Assembly (NCBI GenBank): GCA_023078685.1
Contig: JALGAS010000006.1
Location: 1,178,001 to 1,242,000 of the forward strand
DNA from: Neopestalotiopsis rosae
Lineage: Eukaryota; Ascomycota; Sordariomycetes; Amphisphaeriales; Sporocadaceae
Reading direction: 5' to 3'
Length of the DNA: 64,000 bases
Numbering within the stretch: the stretch's first letter is position 1; every line of letters begins with the position of its first letter. A program made the translations under genes and the position numbers. The notes beneath the pieces were generated by a model that searched no databases, had not been told where the DNA came from, and worked only from the letters and a program-made list of their open reading frames with translations. Of this stretch, positions 24,436 through 33,446 are shown piece after piece.

Positions 24436-24651
24436 TTATTGACCATTAGCGTGAGCCGGTCGCCATTTATTGCCGTTGAGCTTCTTTGGCCCAGGTGAGC
24501 CGCTGTTGATGCCACTGTTGTCGTAGCTTGGGGGGTTTTCCATCTTCGCTTTCGATTTCTTGGCCTCGAGCTTCGCTAGCTCAGCCAATTCTCTCATTCT
24601 CCAGCTTGTGAGCAGATACCAATCCTCGCCGAACCGCTGCACCTCGCCCCA
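24436..24651 (-). other. in-frame, coding-like extension after the GT69 stop codon
   Basis: Immediately after the TAG of the GT69 gene, the same frame stays open for 71 codons and then ends in TAA. The translation begins WGEVQRFGEDWYLLTSWRM, followed by a Lys/Glu/Ala helix and a Pro/Ser/Asn-rich tail. Composition is that of a normal protein rather than of 3'-UTR. It could be reached by UAG editing or readthrough, or by a 57-nt intron spanning the TAG (weak donor GTCAAC after SED, acceptor TTAG). It could also be a decayed C-terminus of the gene. Confidence 0.45.
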
Positions 24652-26295
24652 CTAAGTGGGGAAATTGAGTGTTTGGCCGGCGGGCATCTTGGTGTTCTCC
24701 CAGTTGACATCTTCGCTACGCTCTTTCTGAAGCACAAGCTGCATCTCGCGGACGCCACAGAACATGCCGTTCCGGCCCGTACGCTCAACCATCTGCCAGT
24801 GTCCCGGCTCGTGGCCCGGCTCCTCGTGGCCCGGGCCTGGCCCAACCCAGATCTCCTCCATAAACTTCTCACCTTGCTCAACTGTTCGATGTGGGTTGTG
24901 CGTTGGTAGCCCAGCAGATCTTGTAAGTAGCCACTGTGGGATGGTCAAAAGCCTCTCCCATCGCCGCACCCAGGGAAGCCAGCTGAAAACATCCTGCGTA
25001 TACGCCGTTCGTACGTACGGGTTGACAAAAGTGCCCATATCCTCGTCCCCATAGCTCTTGGCGGCCTGCGTCACGTCGGCAAGGAATAGACAGCACTCGC
25101 AAGCATCGAAGAAGACCTCGGGCTCACTTCGAAATCGCACTGGACTGGTGATGTTGGTCGGGTAATTGGGGTCAATGACGTGGCTACCAATCTCTCGAAA
25201 GTCATAACTCGGCAGCACAGGCTCCAGATTTTGAACATATTTTGCCTGCATGGCCACCATTCCTCCCCAGCACGATTTGACAGGCACGGCATCACTCTGA
25301 TGAAGGACAGCATTGCGCGATATCCCTTGGCCCTCGTTACTGAAAAATGGAAAGATGGGCAGGCCTCCACTGAAACCCTCTGCATCACGCTGGGCGTACA
25401 AATCGTAGAAAATAAATGGCCTGATGAAATCGAGCGCACATGCAGATAGGTACTGCGACCGACCGTCGGCACCAACATTGGTACTGAACAAAAGATTTGC
25501 GGCGTCGGTGGGATTGAAAACCACGTCGTTTAGGAACAGAATCTTATCGAATCGCTCAATGCCTAGCTCTGGGCCATCAGAGATGTCGAGGGGCCTGAGG
25601 GCACGATTTCGCATCTCGGACAAATATGAGATGCGCTTGACGCGGTCAGTTCCGTCCGGCATCCGGATGGTGGGAAAGTCCTCGATCGGCACATGCGCAT
25701 CATTCACAATCTTGTGTCGGCAGGTAAGCTTCTGCTCGAGGTGCTTGAGAGCGGTTGCGCCAGCCTCGCCGCTATCATTCTCGTATATGCTCAAAAAGAC
25801 ATTGTCTGGTCCAATAAATTGGATTAGGTCCAAGAGCGTCTGGCCCCAAGGGCCGTCGGCCAAGTGTCCATTCTTGTCGTATAAACTGACGCTGATAAAG
25901 ACCTTCTCGTTGAAGGGATTAGCGCACCCACCCTGTACGGAAGCCTGGCCGCTACATCGTGCAACAAGATCACGATAGTGGGGTGGTGCTCTAGTGTACG
26001 AAGGCGCAAGGACGGGTGTCGCTACGAAGACGGCAACAATTGCCACAAGGATGTACCGAAGAAGCGTAAACACAAGTGGATTTCGTCTCGCGAAGCGACG
26101 TAGTTTACGTCTTGTGAATAAAGCCTTGACCCTTCTGCCCCATGAGGACGGTTGGGTCCTCGAGGAGAGGGTACCCTTTTCTTGGGATTCGACATCGTCA
26201 AGATAGTCGCCAAGCGTTGTCGAGGAGGCGGAAGGGGTGGGCGATTCTTCGCGGAGAAAGGCGGTCCTCTCTTCGTGATCTTGTGACGACGGCAT
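24652..26295 (-). CDS. GT69 alpha-1,3-mannosyltransferase (CMT1/CAP59 family), type II membrane protein
   Basis: A single exon encodes 547 aa to the first stop. A cytoplasmic tail of about 70 residues rich in Ser and Arg precedes one membrane anchor (about 73-95), then a lumenal domain with the family's landmarks: VFISVSLYDKNG, FLSIYENDSGEAG, YLSEMRNRAL, ILFLNDVVFNP (the acidic residues probably bind metal and donor sugar), SACALDF, KSCWGGMVAM and FFDACECCLFLADV. The family is named for Cryptococcus capsule enzymes but is widespread in ascomycetes, where it probably adds mannose to Golgi glycans. The first TAG (24652-24654) is followed in the same frame by 71 more coding-like codons to a TAA at 24436, described separately. 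Confidence 0.9.
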   Translation of the reverse strand: MPSSQDHEERTAFLREESPTPSASSTTLGDYLDDVESQEKGTLSSRTQPSSWGRRVKALFTRRKLRRFARRNPLVFTLLRYILVAIVAVFVATPVLAPSYTRAPPHYRDLVARCSGQASVQGGCANPFNEKVFISVSLYDKNGHLADGPWGQTLLDLIQFIGPDNVFLSIYENDSGEAGATALKHLEQKLTCRHKIVNDAHVPIEDFPTIRMPDGTDRVKRISYLSEMRNRALRPLDISDGPELGIERFDKILFLNDVVFNPTDAANLLFSTNVGADGRSQYLSACALDFIRPFIFYDLYAQRDAEGFSGGLPIFPFFSNEGQGISRNAVLHQSDAVPVKSCWGGMVAMQAKYVQNLEPVLPSYDFREIGSHVIDPNYPTNITSPVRFRSEPEVFFDACECCLFLADVTQAAKSYGDEDMGTFVNPYVRTAYTQDVFSWLPWVRRWERLLTIPQWLLTRSAGLPTHNPHRTVEQGEKFMEEIWVGPGPGHEEPGHEPGHWQMVERTGRNGMFCGVREMQLVLQKERSEDVNWENTKMPAGQTLNFPT

Positions 26296-28361
26296 ATTGA
26301 GAAATTGTATTATATTGGTATTAGGGTAGAATAACAGGTGTGTCGTCGGGGTCGTTTGCTTGAATTGTCGTTATTATTATAGAATCATGTCGTTCGTGCT
26401 CGGCATTTGACGGGCGAGTCTACTGATTGGCTGAAAGTCGGTGCCCTTGGTGATCGCTATCAGGGGGGTTTTTGCTGTCGCTGCCTGGTGGTACAGCCCA
26501 GAGATGAAAATGGCGGTACACTAGCGGGCAAGAGCCACTGCGGCCATCCTGAGACCGCTGGGTGTGAGTTCCGGTCGTGACAAGCTGCGACTGCGTGGAG
26601 GGGAAGCAGCAATCGCAAAGAAAGTTGAGAGTAGAAGAGGGAGCAAATAAAGCTACACGTCCAGGTTGCCTGGGTGGTTTTGTCCGTCAACGGTAGCTGC
26701 TGACTACCGGGTCCAGGGTGGGACAGCTCTAAAAGAGGGAGAGAGTACGTACTAATGTGGATGCACTCAGTACGACCCCAGGGCGATCCCAGGGATTTGT
26801 GCATACACCATCAATGTACATACTTGGGTACAGACCGCAGTAGGAACAAGCCGTCGCAACCGGACAACTCAATGGTCTAAAAGCCAAATCGAGGGCGGCA
26901 GCAAATAGTTGGTAGGAAAGTGGATTGAAATGGATTTCGCATGCTTTATTGACATGCTTGACTGGTTGACCAACCACGGAAGCCGTTGAATTGCTTCTTG
27001 ATACACTGAGACAAGTACCTCATCTCCGAGGGTCTCTCTTGTCTCTCCGCATGAGCCGTCATACAGCTTGTTGTTTCTAGGCATCATACAAACCATAGCC
27101 TCCTCCTACGCTGACCAATTTGAGTAATTCGTACAGACGATGAAATTCCAATGAGCTGCGTATCAAATCATCAATCATATCACTAACCTAGTCAGACAGA
27201 CCAATGATGCCGGCCAACCGGTCACTTGCAGTACCCCAAAAGTTTGACTGAGCCTCCAAAAACTTTTGGTTCCTGTACTCGGGTTCCCTAGAGGGAACTC
27301 AAAAATGGTGTTTCACTGCCTGCTTTCTTTTGCCAAGCCATAGCTGCAGGACCTTGAAAGCTTGGCAGCCTGGACGGCATGGACGGCTGAAAGAGCCTCC
27401 CGTATTTTGTACTACCTTGTCTTCTTTTTCTACCCGGACTTCTTTCTCCTGAGTTGAGCTTTTTCTCTTCAAGTACTGAGTACACTTTACCATTTTGAGC
27501 AGTGACAATGTATCGTAGTACCTTGCAGTAAAAGATGCCTAAAAACATGGAAACTGGTAGAGAAGACATACCTGATCCTGCCGTCAGGTTCGTGTCAGCC
27601 AGAGCTGTCAGCACTGCGTTGCGGAGACTTTGGATCGAGAGCTGAACGAAAGTTCAAAATGCGCGGCTGTACATCATTTACGCAATGCCCCTCGGAATCC
27701 AAAGTCAGCCTCTATATTAGCTCCAGCAATGGATGCTTTCGCGTACCTCTCATTATTTCGGGGAACGAAGGGGATTGGCCCGGGCAATCGAGCTGGAAGA
27801 CGTCTAGCCAGGAAAAGAAAGCAGCATGTCATCATATACGGGAACGACAAGACATCCGGAAATAATCAAATCCCTTGATAGGTTTGGGATTTATTTCAGG
27901 AATAAGGGAAGATCAATCAGGATTCTACGTAACATGATGCACAAAAAGGGCCCCCAAAACTTACTATGACAACCTCGCACTTCATGCCTATTGTTCCCGC
28001 CCATCATCCAGGCTCGTCAATTCTTTTTTTGGAACAGAGCATCAATGAAGCTGATAATTATTTGAATTCATTATCCTAATGCATAATCATTCATGTGCAT
28101 CAGTCCGAATCTTGTGCTATGCAAGGCTTTTGGAAACTCAACTTTGTATTAGCAGCGGCACTTGTGGTAAGCCAGCTTCATACACACCTCAAAGGAGGTG
28201 CATGGCGCCACAAAACATGCGACCGCATGGTGACTAGCATTTACATAGCTTTTTCAATCGCACGGATATGAGCCGCGAAATGGTTCAAGGAAATAATGAC
28301 AATCTATTTGCTCTAAGGACTAGAAATGGAATCAACACAGCAACCCAACAACCTTGGGCAT
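26296..28361. other. 2.1-kb intergenic region
   Basis: No coding frame with recognisable features was found. A small perfect inverted repeat (CACCTC-AAAG-GAGGTG, about 28186-28201) lies near the 3' end of the Cys/His-repeat gene and could form a hairpin. Confidence 0.45.
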
Positions 28362-29739
28362 TTATCGATATCTCCGTCGGCGAGATCTTGGCGCAGCAAC
28401 TTCATGGTGATCTAGGGGCTCTATTAGTATTGCGAAGGGAGAACGACCATCAACAAGAAATGTCAACAGAAACTTACTTCGACACCCGGGACAATATTGA
28501 GCCCAACGTTTGGCACCCATTATCCAACCAATACCATCAACATACATTGAATATGACGGTGCTTCCGGTCTCTTGTCCGAACAAGCACAACAGCGTTTTG
28601 GGTTGCCTGTCAAGGCACAATCTCTCGAAATCCAGTGATCGCAAGCCCCTCCTGTGCTCTTGCTATGATGCTGCTTCGCCTTCTTAGATTGGCGCTTGTA
28701 CTCAATCTGTTGCATGCGTTTCTGGTGCTTCCGTACATGGTTATCTGGTCTTGTGTTGTCGAGCTGACTGCAAGCTCTCTGACAGTTTGGGCAGTAACCT
28801 TCCCATCGTTCCGCAACCTGTGTCCAACCCAGGCCGTCCACGTACTTGCTGTACAGACCAGATTCGTCGTGGGTGCGAAGATCTGCACAAGCACAACAAT
28901 TGCCATCAGTAGCAGACATCAGGCAGCCGCGCTGTTGGAAATGGACGCAATTGGGAAGGGCTGTGAGTTTTGCTACATTGTGATCGTGTTCGCCGCTAGT
29001 TTCGTACGCTTTGCATCCAGGACTATGGTGTTCATAGTCAGCTTGAAGTGGTAGTGAAAATGATACTGGGACGACATGCGTAGGATCTGAAAAAGTAGAA
29101 AGAGAGAAATACTGACCAATAGTGCTCCCACCTAGAGATATCGCCCATCAGGCCCAGACCGTCGACATAGGAACGATACACTTGATACTTGTCACCCGGG
29201 CGCAAATCTGAGCAAGCACAGCATTTGCTGGTGCTAGTAATGACACAGCCGCGCTCGAGCCAATGCTCACACTGATGCTTTGCCAGCTCTTTTCTCTCTG
29301 CATCCTTTTGAGCCGCGGCTTTGAGCAGCTTTTCCATCATCTGGTTCAAAATGGTCGTCTGTTCATGCTCCTGGCAGGCCGGACAGTAATAAGCCCATCG
29401 AGTGGCATTTTCGACCCAACCTTGGCCGTCGACGTACATGGAATACAGACCGGATGTGCTCACAGGCCTCTTGTCGGAGCACTCGCAACAATGGCCGGAT
29501 TTCTCGAGCGCACAACCTTTGATGGCAAAGTGGTCGCAGCCATGGCGTTCTGTACAGTTACTGTTGTCAAGCGTGATCGGTGTTTTGATACTGTCCCACG
29601 TCGGCTTGATTATAGCCCAAGATTCGCTGGTAGCTTCTTCTGCAGACTTGAGATTTTCGTCGAGGTAGAAAACCTGTTCATCATCCGAATCGACACCAAT
29701 GTCCTCCCAACGTGATATTTCGGGGGAGCGATCCGACAT
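28362..29739 (-). CDS. four-repeat Cys/His-rich (putative zinc-binding) protein, family not recognised
   Basis: Exons 29739-29117, 29022-28478 and 28420-28362 (introns 94 and 57 bp) join in frame to 408 aa. After an acidic N-terminus (1-60), one module occurs four times, at residues 68-122, 157-211, 233-288 and 335-388. Each copy reads C-x-H-[FW]-x4-C, about 7-8 residues, C-C-x-C-[SA]-D-x-R, then Y-V-D-G-x-G and R-W-x2-Y-C-P-x-C. That gives seven Cys and one His per copy, enough for two zinc ions. The first intron was placed so that it completes the Y-C-P-G-C of copy 2; reading through it replaces this with YWS and soon stops. Between copies 1 and 2 and between 3 and 4 lie Lys/Gln-rich linkers, and the C-terminus is Arg-rich. 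No signal peptide is present, so it is presumably nuclear or cytosolic. Function is unknown. Confidence 0.78.
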
Positions 29740-30547
29740 GCTGCTAGGTTGGGTTGTCTTCGTCGTCAAGGTAGGATGTTTTCAGTTATTTGTTATAGTA
29801 TGTTTTCTTATTGCAAGGCGAGAACGTTCAAGGCTAAGAACTTAGGAAATAGGCAATAGAGAAGTAGTTATGAGGAATGCTTGAGGAAGGTATTCTTATA
29901 GACCACGAGGAGGTCAAACAAAGTCTCTGGGTTGATAAACTAGCCATTGCACAGTCAAACCGGATGATTCGATGGCAAGCCGGCGAGTGACAAGCGCCGT
30001 GGCTACCATAACGGCGAGCTCTTTCGGGAAGTCGCGTCTCTGTGCTTGTAGCGGGATGTGAAGGACGGTGAGCCGCATTTAGTTTAGCGCCGCCATGGGG
30101 AGGACTCATGATATACTTCCATCTTGTCCTTTACATGATACAAAAATAGAAGAAATTGTACTTGGTCAAAATGATACATCAGAAGTTTCCGGTAACCATT
30201 GGTAATTCCAGTAACTTTCAAGTGCGCACTACGGACTTGTGGAATAAATCCAGATGATCATAGAACACCTTGGTCCCCTCATCATCACTGCCCCATCTCT
30301 ATGACCGCACTCACATCAGATTCATACTTTCCTCAAATAGTATTGAATATATACCTAGCGCAATGATTCGGTAGGAACGACTCGCCGGGAAGTTCTTTGA
30401 TGTCATGTTCGCCTTGCTATTTTATCGTAGTTGTCAATCTGACCATGTCCTAAAAAATCAGCAGAAACCTCTGATTCCCCTTCTCATAGAAAACCACTCC
30501 TATAACCTCCATTCCAAGCCCTCGAGCGACAAAAGACAATACTCAGC
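29740..30547. promoter_or_regulatory. divergent region between the Cys/His-repeat gene and a secreted-protein gene
   Basis: 808 bp between two start codons. A TATA-like TATATA at 30348-30353 lies 195 bp before the secreted-protein ATG. No other gene is visible. Confidence 0.45.
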
Positions 30548-31152
30548 ATGTTCATCTTTATCAGGCCACTCATCTACCTCAGCCTTATCGCTCATGCCCA
30601 TGGAATTGCTGTACCGCAGACTGACAGCACAATACCCGGCGGACATGGCTAGCATCCAACAAAGGTAAGTCGGTAACGTTGGGTCGGGTACAAATTGTTT
30701 TCACTTTGATTCCAATTGCTTGTTTATATCTTCAATTACCCATGAAACCTCTTCTTCCCAATACCCGAGCTCTGACTGACAAAACGGCCAAGGCCTACCC
30801 CCCGATCTGCAACATCCCAGACTACGACTGGGCCGAGGACAGCCTGGCCGACCAGGTCATCCAAGAGGTGCGGGACCGCGGGTTCGGGTGCCGCGCGAAC
30901 CCGGGCCCGCGCGTGTGCACGCAGCTCGCCTGCGCCGACCCGGGCGTCGCCGTCTACCTGTGCAACGACCTGGACCACGAGCTCCAGGTCGACTGCGCCG
31001 CCGTGGCCGACTACGCCCAGGACGTCAAGGACCGCTGCGACAACTTCCCCGCCACCGCCGCCCAGACCACGCAGGGCCAGGAGTTTGACATTGGGGGCTG
31101 GAATGTCATTGTCGCGGGGACCTTTCACGGACTAGGGGGTTGTATCGTCTGA
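30548..31152 (+). CDS. small cysteine-rich secreted protein; reading frame interrupted by one in-frame TAG
   Basis: Exon 30548-30664 starts with a signal peptide (MFIFIRPLIYLSLIAHAHG). A consensus donor GTAAGT (30665) and an acceptor at 30791-30792, preceded by CTGAC branch-like sites, define a 128-bp intron. Exon 30793-31152 encodes 119 residues with eight cysteines, rich in Asp and Val. Both exons are phase 0, so they join in frame, but TAG at 30650-30652 interrupts exon 1 five codons before the donor. Alternatives are a weak donor GTACCG at 30611, which also keeps phase 0 and skips the TAG, or mRNA editing, or a pseudogene. The mature domain looks under coding constraint (high GC at third positions). 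It resembles fungal effector-like proteins in size and cysteine content; the family was not recognised. Confidence 0.55.
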
Positions 31153-31497
31153 GAGGTTGTCCAAGGCTTGTCGGCAGTTCAGAGCATTGGTGGATTTGCC
31201 GGCTGCCAATGTCATCGCGGTCCAAAATGCAGCTGCGTTGGGTGATTCGCCAAAAGAATGCACCTTCTTGTAATTTCTCAAAATTGTCTTATGTACAGAA
31301 GGATTAGGATAAATCCTAGAACGCCTGGTTTAATGCACCATCCATCTACAACTGATATGATACAGTCTTTGCGTGATTCGACGTATTGTAATACATGTGC
31401 AATATACACGTCGCCGTCGCTATGGCCGTCAGGGACTTTTTTGCCCGCTCCTCGCAACACTCAACCATGCAGCACCCAGCAAGCAGGTTGCGAAGCC
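31153..31497. other. intergenic, convergent 3' flanks
   Basis: 345 bp between the stops of the secreted-protein gene and the COX14-like gene. Nothing else is visible. Confidence 0.5.
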
Positions 31498-32615
31498 TCA
31501 CCAGAACCATCCTGACTTCTTTTTTTCGCCTGCGTTCAGGCCGACCTGGTCAAGGGGTCCACCTGTCCTCTGCTTCTCCTTCTCGGTTTCAAAAGCTGCC
31601 TTGGCCTTGTCCTTCAAAGCATCCGCCTGACCAGCGACAGCCTGCACAGCGGCACCTGCCCGGCCGGAAGCCTCAGCCTCTTCCTTATTGAAGCTCAAGT
31701 TACCCTGGCTGGCAGCGGTATCCTCCTCCTTCAAGCCACCGAATAACCACCCAGTGATGCCCTTGCTCTTTGAAGCCTCTGTCTCTGTTGCGCCGCTGAG
31801 CGAGCTTTCTTGCAACGACTCGCCCGGCCAGACCGTCCTCTCGGCTGTCGATGTGGCGGGGGCATCCGTCGATTCCAATGACTTTGAGCCAAGCAGACTG
31901 GGCAATTGCATGCCGGCCTGCTTTGCCTTCTCGGTGGCTTCCTCGACGAGGAAAATCTGTTCCTCGGTGGCAGAGCCGGTCATATAAGCCAGACGGGCTG
32001 CCTCGAGACTGTCGGTTTGCAGCTGTTGCTGCAGAGCAAAGAATTCGTTCCGGCGCTTCCTGTTGTAAACCATCATGTCGACCGTCGCGTATACTGTGAC
32101 AAGCAGAGCGATACCTAGTACGAACAAACAGATGATAGTCAGCAAGCAAGTTTTGTTGGCATCAAATTGACCCCCTTCTGGGAAGAACGCAATGGGCCGA
32201 GAAGAGGAATCGTGGAGCAAAAGTCCGACATACCGCTGAACCCTATCAAGCCCAAAACTGTGTATCTGTGCGCCGCATCCATATACCGCCGCGAACTGCT
32301 AATGACCTTGTCCATCCTCGACACCTCATGGTTCCTTGCCGCCAAGTGAGCGGCTCTTAACCTTCTGACCCTCTCGTCCAACGACTCGGGGCGCTGGCCT
32401 CCGGGTCCTCCGATCGTGGTAGCCGACGAGGGCAAAGGCCTCCTCGGCGGCTGAGGGGATGTGGTCGCCCTCGAGCCCGGAGCTGAAGAGGTCTTGGTCG
32501 ATGACGATGGCTGCTGCTGCTGCGAGCCGACGCGGGCCTTTGCGCTGGCATGTGGTGTATTGGCAGTGAAGCGCGTGGCGTCTGCCACGCTGCGGGGGCT
32601 GTTGTCTACAGCCAT
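31498..32615 (-). CDS. COX14-like cytochrome c oxidase assembly protein (mitochondrial inner membrane)
   Basis: Exons 32615-32234 and 32114-31498 (119-bp intron) give 332 aa. The N-terminus has the motif RSVADATRFTANTPHAS, then a low-complexity Ser/Gln/Pro stretch, then ERVRRLRAAHLAARNHEVSR, and one transmembrane helix at about 118-140. The intron falls inside that helix, and joining gives a continuous hydrophobic segment. After the helix comes YNRKRRNEFF...DSLEAARLAYMTGSATEEQI, a pattern I associate with the fungal COX14-type assembly family (PF14880). The long charged C-terminal tail ends in KKKSGWFW. The yeast homologue helps control Cox1 translation and early complex IV assembly; this larger filamentous-fungal form shares only the core. 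Confidence 0.75.
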
Positions 32616-33446
32616 TGTGTGCACAAATTTTCACGGGTTCGATCGTCTGGTTCCTTTTTTCTTCCACAGTGAAAAGCGTTGAGCCGTGGTGCAGCTGGCT
32701 GGCGGTTTCCCCAAGAAGTCGGTAAATGGGCGCAGATCCGAATGGCGCCGGACGTCAAAGCTGCAGGCAATTTTTTCTAGGATCTGGCTGTCGTTCGAGC
32801 CGTTCAATCAGGAGATAATTTTTGGTTGGTCGATTGGAGCTAAGCTACCCTTGGTATCCATCCGCCTTCGTCCCGCTGAGCACCAGCACTGGTACGGGCA
32901 GCACTTCCTCTGCTACTACGGGGCCCTGGGATTGTCGGCTCCAGCGCACTAACCCAGGCTAATTGGGCGCACGGTGGCCCATGTTGATCCGCTCCGTGCT
33001 GACTTGAGTTGTGACCCGTCCATACATAGTAGATCTTCAGTTTTAGGTTTCTTCCCACCACCTATAAGTGATCATCGAATCAGACGGCCGATAATTGGTG
33101 GTCAACAACTTTATGTGCTGCACAGATACTTGGCGCGTATCTTCACAATGAAGTGCAACCTCCTTCAAACTCTATTCTGTGCAACTCATCAACTTTACAT
33201 AAGCCCTTCTATTGTTGTTTGATTACATGATCATACGTCAATTGATGCCACATTTGTACATCGTTGTTATAAACAAGCATTCTTGCCCACACAGAAAATC
33301 ATGCAATATTCATGGATCTTACGTTCCATTGACTCAAAACGAAGAACAGGATTTATGTACTAATCAAGCAAATATTTACAAGAATGCATCGGCAATTGTC
33401 AGCCTTTACCAACCTCGAGACAGAACTCTAGGCACACATCAGACGT
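32616..33446. other. 831-bp intergenic region
   Basis: Promoter side of the COX14-like gene and 3' flank of the xyloglucanase gene. No gene was recognised. Confidence 0.5.

Noticed and set aside
24652..24708. 57-nt intron as the preferred explanation for the GT69 TAG
   Set aside because: The donor would be GTCAAC, a poor match, and the removed codons look coding (NWENTKMP); kept only as an alternative.
28186..28201. Short inverted repeat CACCTC-AAAG-GAGGTG as a terminator or mobile-element end
   Set aside because: Only 6-bp arms, no target-site duplication or transposase nearby; expected by chance in 64 kb.
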